DNA from: Desmodus rotundus
Lineage: Eukaryota > Chordata > Mammalia > Chiroptera > Phyllostomidae
NCBI RefSeq assembly: GCF_022682495.2
Contig: NC_071389.1
Span: forward strand, 61,216,239-61,280,238
Length of the DNA stretch: 64,000 nt
Direction of reading: 5' to 3'
Position numbers and translations under genes: made by a program. Shown one piece after another: positions 56,456 to 64,000 of this stretch. The notes beneath the pieces were generated by a model, which saw only the letters and a program-made list of their open reading frames with translations, did no database searches and was not told the origin of the DNA. How positions within the stretch are numbered: the first letter of the stretch is position 1; every line of letters starts with the position of its first letter.

Positions 56456-57379
56456 GTAAGTGAAAACCCACACAGGAGCTCCCCCTACACTCTGCCAACA
56501 TCCAGTTGCTTTGGATTCCTCCAGCTTCTGTCCAGCCAGCTGCTATTCACTCAGTGCAAATTCTGTAACAAAAATGTTTTGACTTTCCGACATAAGTAGA
56601 CTGGAAATTTGTGAGTCAGTCCCAGTCAGGGCCGAGGCTGTTGTCAGTCAGGCAGCTCAGCTCTGCTCAGTTATCTATGGTTTCATTTCGGAATGTTTAG
56701 GGAGGCGATCTTACTCATCAAGGACGAGCAAACATTTCCTCAAGTGAGGCAGGAAAACAACCCCTCCCAATGCTCACACTCCCTCTCCCCAGCTTCTTTC
56801 TTGGTTGGAGGCAACATGGCATAGAATGAATGAGTCCAGTTGCCTTATCTGCTGAGACCAGTGGGCTTCTAACACACCCCATGCATACGCATACGGACGG
56901 ATTCAGATGGGGACCTGAGTGCAGACACAAGAGTGGGTCATCTCTAGGTCAACTCTGCTTCTGAGAGCTCTGGGGTGGTGGGCAGACAGTAGTTGGGCTG
57001 GGGGTCCTCAGGGATTAAGTTCAGTTCTGCTGGAGTTTGGTAAGGTCCACAGGTTTGGACTACACTGTTCTTTGAATCTCCTACAGAAAGACCCAGGAAC
57101 TGTGGAACGGAGCTGCCCTTGGCCGGTGGTGGGGTCACAGCCTTCAGGGTGGGTTGGCCCAGCTTGGCATCTGCAGATTTTCCCAACCCTCTCCCCCTGC
57201 ACGTGACCCCTGCACAGTGGGTGGCTCCATCCCAGTCCTTGTGGGTTGCTGTACCTACAGCTACACCAGGTCACACCCTGCCCCTTCTGTAGGAAAGGCT
57301 AAGATCAGGAGGTGCAGTGTCAAAAAATTATTGCTGAGACATGTTGAATTAATAAAATTCTAGGAAACCGAAAAGTGAA

Positions 57380-57990
57380 AACAGACCACTGTTCATCTGC
57401 AGCCACTTCACCAAGTGGTTGGTGGCCACTCCCTGACAGCCGACATGGACAATAATAGGCCAAAATCCTGACTCTTTCCCTGTGGAATCTTACTGGCTGC
57501 AAGTTGTCTGCGATTTGTGGGAGCAATATAAGAAATTCAGAGAAAGGGGGGACTTGAAGCCATTTCTATGCACACTTGCCCAAGGCTCACCTGCACTCCA
57601 ACAAATTCCTCTATCACGCTCCCTGCAGCATAGAATGTACTTTTGCTGGTTAATTCTTGAGGTTGGTCTGGGCGTTATAGAAAGGAGGGCAACACCTTTA
57701 AAATGCCCACCCGACGCTGCCTGCTCTGCCGATGCCATAATAGACTCTTCAAAATGCCTTCGTTCGTCGGGAGGGGTTAGGTTCATTCTTTGTTCCCAAT
57801 GGGTTATTCTCCCTAACTCCATCCTGAGAAGGAAAAGTGTCGCAGCGACTTGCGGAGTGCCCGCACTTCATGGCTTGAGCTGGCGGTGGGCAGAGGCCGG
57901 CTTGTCTCCCCCTGGCTCTCCAAAGTGCTTTGCTCTCACTGGGCCCTTGGACGTGTTCACTGAATCAAAAGATTAATCCACTAATGCCAA
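57380..57990. other. Unidentified segment with a 164-codon open frame
   Basis: The plus-strand open frame at 57482-57976 is among the longest in the window, and a 110-codon frame overlaps it on the minus strand. Neither shows a recognisable domain. The sequence has LTR-like text ('gcataatagactc'-style and 'cgttcgtcgggagggg') but no clear terminus or polyadenylation signal. Most likely it is an old unrecognised repeat. Confidence 0.3.
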
Positions 57991-58284
57991 GCTATACACC
58001 ACTTGCTTCTATCCAAATTTAATTGTGCTTTGAGGATTTCACAACCTACATTTAAAGGCTTCTATGAGACATTAAAGAAGTCAAAAATGGTAGTTTATGG
58101 AATCTTGACTAAAAACTATGAGTGGCAGAAGCCACATATTTGCAAACTTCTAACAAAATGGAAGTAGGTCTTTTAACAGGCCCCATGGCTTTGTGGGGCC
58201 CTGGCTGGCTCCCTGGCTCCCCTAACTCCCGGTATTTGGACTTGTGTTTTCCTGCCTGGTGAGGCACATTGCTCGGCGTTGACA

Positions 58285-58380
58285 GAGCGCAATGCAGTAC
58301 GTACAGATGTTGAACTATGATGTCGCACACCTGAAAACCACACGATGTTATAAACCAATGTCACCTCAAAAAAGAAGAAA
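58285..58380 (+). repeat. L1 3' terminus fragment
   Basis: 'gcacacctgaaaaccacacg' followed by 'atgttataaaccaatgtcac' and 'ctcaaaaaag' is the L1 3' end, as at 9340. Confidence 0.6.
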
Positions 58381-58384
58381 GTCC

Positions 58385-59135
58385 CGTCAGCCAGCCACGG
58401 GAGGACAGGCTCACACGTGCATAGGCGGAGAATTGAGAACATTTTAGTAGCACTCCAGAAAAGACATCTTTAAAAAAAAACATGTTTATGTTGAGCAGAA
58501 AATGTATTCTGATTCCACTAAAATTATATCATGAATTTACATATTCATGGGCCTTCCAGGAGATCTAAGTTTAAATGGGGAGCTCTCTCCTCAATTATAA
58601 GAAAGGCTGGAAGCGCCGCACAAGTAGGGTGCCAGCGCTCTGGCAGGCAAGTTTGTCCCCTGGAGCCTCCACGAAAAGAATCACCCAGCAGGGCCACCAG
58701 TGTTCACATGTTACATTTAACTGAGAAAAATTTCACAAAACGACATTTCCTTTCCATGCAATGTACCTGAATAGTTTCCATTCTATTGTACTCCATTTTT
58801 TAAAATGCTGGTCACATCCACTCTATTGATTACCAGACCCGCTAATGAACTGTGATCTTCAGTTGGAAAAACACTGCAGTAGAAGAATAGAGTGTCCCCA
58901 AACTAAAGACTCCAACAGGCAGCCACAAAGACCGCTTGGGAGGCTTGGACAAGCTGGGGTCCAGAACACACTCATCCATAGTGGCTCCTGGTCTGGGGAG
59001 GGAGGCTGTCTTCAGGCACTGGGCCGCAGCACCCCACACTCACACCACGGGGATCAGGGATGGGGCAGGGCTTCGCCTTCTTTCTCCTTCTGCATGGCAT
59101 GGCCAGGGACAAGCCACTGCTCCTCACTCTTAGCA
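58385..59135. other. Unannotated sequence
   Basis: No repeat or exon is recognised. Confidence 0.45.
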
Positions 59136-59139
59136 CAGG

Positions 59140-59445
59140 CCCCGGAGCTCTGTCATCCCAGGAAGACATCGCCCACCCTTTGAGAGCAAACTCAAACGTC
59201 ATTTTCCTGAAAACATTTCTTTAACTCTTGGAGTCGGAAGTCCTCTTTCTCTTCAACACCTACAGCACTTAATCCACACCTTACTCTGTGAATGTAACAC
59301 TTTCTAAACCGTGGATTAGTTATGATTTGGTCTTATCTCCTTTATTGACTGTAAGTAGCTTGAGGACTGTTATAAAATCTTACTCATTTTTGTGTCCCTG
59401 ATTTAGTGCAATGCCTTGCACACAGTAGCTGCTTAATTGATATGT
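59140..59445 (+). repeat. L2 LINE 3' end
   Basis: 'actcaaacgtcattttcctg', 'attgactgtaagtagcttga' and 'gtgcaatgccttgcacacag' followed by 'tagctgcttaattgatatg' are L2 3' in sense. Confidence 0.75.
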
Positions 59446-59544
59446 GGTACATACACCAGGAGGCCAGAGAAATGCTTTTCTTATACCTGGAAGCTGAAAA
59501 TGATTTATCTTTGAGAAGGTGTCACTAAAATTCTGCAGGAGACT

Positions 59545-59760
59545 CACTTATCCAGCACCCACCCACCCGTCCACTCATTCATCCCCCTCTGTGCGTCCAT
59601 CCAACACCTACAGGCAGTCTACTACGTTCCTGTGCTAATCACTGTGGCTACTGAGACGGGTGAGACCGTCCCTGCCTCGGAGTCCCGAAGACCAGGTGGA
59701 GAGCAATGACAACCTGGTCTCAACCCAGTATGAGAAGTGCTGTGAGGAGGGCAGTCAACC
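59545..59760 (-). repeat. L2 LINE, antisense
   Basis: 'acacctacaggcagtctact', 'ttcctgtgctaatcactgtg' and 'gtgagaccgtccctgcctcg' are antisense L2, close to an opposite-orientation L2. Confidence 0.55.
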
Positions 59761-60029
59761 CAACTTCCTGACTGACATCATAATCCAGCTCCCTCACCAA
59801 ATAGTTTGTCTCCCTCTCTCAAACGTCTTACACTCTGCCCCACCAGCAAAGATTTTGTTTAGCTTTAGATCCTGCAGTTTGTATTATGGAAAAACACATC
59901 TGTGAATGTAAAGTGTTATAAGCCTGAATGTTTTTTCAAAGTGTTTACATGTATCTAAAGCAAAGATAAAATCAGAATCACAATACAGCCTGAAAAGCAA
60001 ACTGTTCAAGTTGAGTAACCTTACTTTAC

Positions 60030-60535
60030 AGCTGAAACTCTTCCAAGGCTTCGGTTTGCCCTAAGAATAAATCCGAGCTGAAGTCTTACTGTGACCAAAG
60101 GTTGTGCACGACCTGGCCCCTACCTGCTTATCCCTCTCCACGCTCTCTCCTTAGCAGTGCCCTAGCCAAGGTGTTCCCCTACCGTCCCTGTGTGCGCCCA
60201 CTCTTCCTCCATCTCTTGGCCGTGGTGGTGATTGGTGGCGGTGGTGGCGGCGGTGGTGTGTGCAGCCGAAACACTCATCAGAAAGGCCTTCTCCGACCAT
60301 CTCATGTAAAGGCAGTTGGCCCACCATTGTTGCCTCTCATAGGAGCCTGATCTTTTCTTTCACAGACCTGATCACAACATGTCATTATTTCATTTGATTC
60401 CTTGTTTCTCTTGCTAGACTATGAGCTCCACAAAATGTTCTGTTTATCAGCCTATCCCCAGAGATCCACATGATTTCTGGTCCCTTGTAGATGCATTGTA
60501 AACATTTTTTGAATAAATGAATTTTATGGCGGTTC
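60030..60535 (+). repeat. L2 LINE 3' end with internal GGT-rich microsatellite
   Basis: 'gacctggcccctacctgctt', 'cactcttcctccatctcttg', 'aaaggccttctccgaccatc', 'tagactatgagctccacaaa' and 'ttgaataaatgaatttt' give L2 order. The (GGT)n tract at 60222-60262 lies inside. Confidence 0.75.
60222..60262. repeat. (GGT/GGC)n microsatellite
   Basis: Imperfect 'ggtggcggtggt'-type trinucleotide repeat. Confidence 0.85.
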
Positions 60536-60539
60536 ACAG

Positions 60540-62010
60540 AAAGAGCCCCTCATCTTTCAGACACCGGGGAAAGGCCTCTGCAGAACCCAGCAGTGGTACA
60601 ACAGCGCCACCAAGTGGCCAGTCACCATTACCCAAGGCTTCTGTTCCTTTCCAGAAATCTCGGCATTTAGAACACTCTTCTTGATATTTAAAGGAGAACC
60701 ATAATCCACTGAGCTTGTTTCTTTATTTATTTCCTTTATTTAAAAAATTAAAGTTGTCTTCAAACCTCTCTCATCTCTCCCCCCTCCACAGAACGGGACA
60801 TTTGAAGGACTGTCAAGGCTAGCTAGCTAATCGGACTTTGAGAGTTGCTATGGTAACTTTTCCCTTTTTTTGCTAAGCATTTGGAAACCTTACATTTTCA
60901 AATTTGTATGCTTTGAAAAGGTCTGCTTGCTTCTACTTTGTTTTTTCAACTCCGCTTTGATTTACCGTATTTAATTTGCCTCACCTTCTAATTTGTTAAA
61001 TGACATGTTATTAAACTCCCCCAAGGAGTCAGCAGGAATCCGCTGGCACGGAGGGGAAAAACTGCATTCCGGAGGCGTCAGTGATTCCCATCTGGGCACC
61101 ACTTTCAAGGTTCTGAAAACCCATTAGGGCCTTATTGCTTGTCGTGGCCAGAGTGAGCACTGGCCTGAAGCTGCAGCAGGGACGCAGAGTCTTTGGATGA
61201 TGATGGAAAAGCCTGCCTGTCTCTTCATTTCCTGCCATCCGCGCCCCATTCTTTGCGGCGGCTGGTCCTGGTGCCAGAAAAGTGACCCTGATTGCTCATC
61301 ACACCTGCTTTTTTTCTCTCATTAGTCATCCCTCCAAGACACGGAAGCAGAATGTTCTCTGCCCCAGCAGAATGACGCTGAAATGGGCCGCTGGGGTCTG
61401 TCCCTCGCAGATAGGAAGGGAATGAGGGCGCGGAGCAGGCCATTAGGCTGCAATTGCCCGGGCTGCGCCTCAGGCTCAGGACTCGGGGAAAGAGGATAAT
61501 TGAGGGAGGCTGCACGGTGCTGGACTGCCTCGTGGTGGTATGCAATTGACGTATTGAGTAAAGGAAATGCAGGTTACAAAAAAAAAAAAAAGAGCTGCTC
61601 ATGTTGTTAGGGGCACAAGAGCTTCCAGGAGGAAGACCAGGGTAAAAAAAATTTTGCATTGTGAGAAAAATAGATGCCAGCTCGGTCTTATACATTATCA
61701 AACCGTGTTATGCTCCATCTTGTCCTTGAAGTAAAAAGGAGGTCATTTCTCCAAGCAAAGATCAAAGCCTCAGTGTCCTTTCTGTTCAGCAGTATGTGCT
61801 TCCACTCCTTCCCTATTTTGTTTTTCAAAATGGCAAATATGAAAAAAAAAGGCAAATATGTGATCGTTGTTTCACCTGAATGCATGTCCCACATAAAAGA
61901 TGGAAAAATCAAAGAGCACAGAACTATAGATAGAAAAATCGAAAGTTCCCTTATCTTACCCCCTTTCTACTCACCTCTCCATAGGGGCCCCCTTGGAACA
62001 GTTTGGTGTT
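60540..62010. other. Repeat-poor sequence
   Basis: No transposon family is recognised. It contains an A-run at 61577-61591. 60800-61300 has unique, non-repetitive text and is a candidate conserved non-coding element. Confidence 0.35.
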
Positions 62011-62018
62011 TAGTTTTC

Positions 62019-62042
62019 TGTGTGTGTGTGTGTGCGCACACA
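62019..62042. repeat. (TG)n microsatellite
   Basis: A TG dinucleotide run ending in 'gcgcacaca'. Confidence 0.85.
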
Positions 62043-62044
62043 TT

Positions 62045-62910
62045 CAATTTAGGTATATAATTAACCTTTAGGGCTCAGTGCTCTTGCTGGGCTTTTTTAT
62101 TGAGTGCAGTTTTTATTGTGCCTTCATTTTGGTCCGGTTTGTGTCTCACACAGAGGCCTCCTTGGTCTCCTGACTCCTCCACACCCCGTGGTGCTGGCCT
62201 CCCCAGCCCCCCAGCCCCTGCTCCTTGCAGGTTGGAACTGTGTATCCTGGGCACGTGGTCTGGGTTTTGTCCATGTCTTCCTGCCACCTTCAGGTTTCCT
62301 ATAAAAGCCCAGCTCCCATGCTGACCATCATGCTTCTCAGAATCATCTCACCTGAGTAAAGTCCACCCTCTCCTTTACTTCCGGCATCCCAGAAGCTCCC
62401 CAGCTGCTACTATGGTGTCTCCTTATCTCTCGATGTGACACAAAATTACAACCATCTTCCATAGGGTGTCTCGTGGACACCTGAGCTCTCTTTTCACCAA
62501 CTTTGTTATCTTGCTGCCTTAACATGGGAAATGGAGGACCCATCCCTCCCCCACACAATCTATCTGGTTGGGTATTTGGCATAAAGACAGCCATTCTTGC
62601 TTAAGAATGGTGGGGGAGGAAGACCCTTTCTTCTGCCCTTCAAGGTTCTTTCAGGTGGTCTAATAATTAAATCTACATGAGACATATTAACAAGAGAAAA
62701 CAGCCAAACTTAATTCCGTGTCTGTATGGGAACCCCACATGCATGAGAGATTCAGGGAAGGAGTTAAAATGAGGTGTGTATGCCATATGGAGCTGAGGAT
62801 GGGGTCGGGCGCCTTGGGGCTTTCGAGGGCAGGACTCTCATTGCAGGACGGTGTTAGAAGGGCAGGTGCTCAGTATTGGCCATTTGCCCTGCCAAATGGA
62901 TACGTCAAAA
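62045..62910. other. Unannotated sequence
   Basis: No repeat or exon is recognised. Confidence 0.45.
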
Positions 62911-62915
62911 AAGTT

Positions 62916-63098
62916 GCCATGGCTGGTGTAGCTCAGTGGATTGAGCGCAGGCCTGTGAACCCAAGGGCTGCTGGTTTGATTCCCAGTCAGGGCACATGCC
63001 ATTAGGGGGCGTGCAAGAGGCAACCACACACTAATGTTTCTCTCCCTCTCTTTCTCCTTCCCTTCCCCTCTCTCTAAAAATAAATACAGAAAATCTTG
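62916..63098 (+). mobile_element. VES SINE, copy 6
   Basis: A 9-bp TSD 'aaaaaagtt' lies at 62907-62915 and 63099-63107. The A box is 'tagctcagtgg' (62929-62939) and the B box 'ggtttgattcc' (62973-62983), spaced as in tRNA promoters. The tail is CT-rich then 'aaaaataaatac'. It shares its head and tail type with copy 1 at 3473. Confidence 0.9.
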
Positions 63099-63109
63099 AA
63101 AAAAGTTAT

Positions 63110-64000
63110 CTCTAAAAATCTGTTGTTATTGGCAAGTCCTCGAATTTAAATTCTTCTCAGGAGTGGAGGGCAAAACTTCTCTCCAGCCCAAAGGGTCTCA
63201 GTTGCCTGTAGCTCAAAAAAATTCGCACACCACAGAAGCACATCCTGAGGTGGCTCGTTCTGAACCCTGCAGAATAAAATGATGGAAAAAGTGTCGTAAA
63301 GCTTGTCGCCATAGCGCCACGATAAAATCATTCTGCATTTTGCTCCTCAGTGGAATTGTGGCATCTGTTGGAGGGCTACTCCGCCTGCCTCCCTTCAGAT
63401 CCTTTATTTTTACCTGTAATTTATTTGACGTTGACCGAGAGAGTCGTTATTCAGGACGTAACCCTGTGATGGGCACTGGGAAGGATATAAAAAGCCATGG
63501 GAACAACTCTTTTAAAAAGGTGTTAATTGGATTTTTCCCACATAAAACCCCCCATAGCACTTTATTTCCTCACTCTGCTTCTCACAGTCAACTTCATTTG
63601 CCCATTTAATGCAATTTGCTTCTCATGATAAGATTCTATTAAGTGATTATTAAGACATTCAGCCAAGCACGTCTATAATCATTACCCACCTCCTGGGGGT
63701 GATGCGAGGTGTAATTAGTTAAAGCTCACTCCCAGCACCCGGGACTACACACAGAGAACACTTCCACTCAGCCAGTCTGCTGGCCCCGAGCTCCCTCGGC
63801 CGCAGCACCAGGCAGCTGCTCTGTGTTGGATGGCGGTCAATGTCAGGCCTGCGGGCACAGGCAGCATTCGAGAAGCTGGCTGTCTCTATCGCTGTCAAAT
63901 TCTGTCCCTAAAGGTGGGTTCCTTCTGTTTCTAAACCACATTACCTACTACTGTAGTTCTAATCTCACTGCTAATAAAACAAACAAAAGAACCTCCCATT
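63110..64000. other. Repeat-poor block, possible regulatory element
   Basis: No transposon is recognised. 63260-63780 contains several homeodomain-like cores ('gtgttaattgg', 'gtgtaattagtt', 'aagtgattattaag') and an uninterrupted unique appearance. Conservation cannot be assessed here. Confidence 0.35.

Noticed and set aside
56004..56501. 165-codon minus-strand frame
   Set aside because: No recognisable domain, low-complexity composition and overlap with the plus-strand exon-like unit. Chance is more likely.
62929..62983. tRNA gene (A and B boxes present)
   Set aside because: The boxes belong to a VES SINE with TSD and tail. No complete cloverleaf is expected.

Overview
This is nuclear genomic DNA from a mammal, almost certainly a bat. 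The best evidence is six tRNA-derived SINEs of the chiropteran VES type. They are recognised by a tRNA-like head with A and B boxes, a body ending around 'cagtcagggcacat', and a CT-rich or AAATAAA tail. Several have perfect target-site duplications (TSDs). Ancient mammal-wide repeats (MIR, L2/CR1, MaLR/ERVL LTRs, MER5A-type hAT elements) and L1 fragments fill much of the rest. The base composition is AT-rich and mammalian, with one clear CpG island. There are no bacterial, phage or plasmid features, and no CRISPR.

Layout. 0-12 kb is AT-rich repeat-laden sequence, with MaLR-like, mariner MITE, MIR, L2, L1 3'-end and MER5A fragments. I infer that it is the 5' portion of a minus-strand gene. 11.8-12.6 kb is a CpG island with GC boxes, two inverted CCAAT boxes and an RFX-type X-box. 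A splice donor on the minus strand at 12246/12247 suggests a non-coding first exon reading leftwards. Three weaker candidate exons on the same strand lie at about 10.98, 10.4 and 5.6 kb. I cannot name the gene. 12.6-64 kb looks intergenic. It holds a hAT element, three probable endogenous-retrovirus LTRs, L2 3' ends, a 5'-truncated L1 (38.5-39.6 kb), a small TSD-flanked retrocopy, an internally deleted mariner (47.7-48.4 kb), four of the VES SINEs, two MaLR LTRs that each split an older LINE, and several repeat-free AT-rich blocks that look like possible conserved non-coding elements.

No complete protein-coding gene can be supported. All long open frames inspected fall in repeats or GC-rich DNA, or have no recognisable product. 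The most notable items are the X-box/CCAAT promoter with its candidate minus-strand exons, the mariner copy with a lost third catalytic aspartate, the retrocopy with an 18-bp TSD, one isolated well-formed plus-strand exon-like unit at 56.35-56.46 kb, and a 16-bp tandem array inside a probable LTR. I found no convincing undescribed biological system. Ancient-repeat boundaries are approximate, because they were recognised by eye without alignment.
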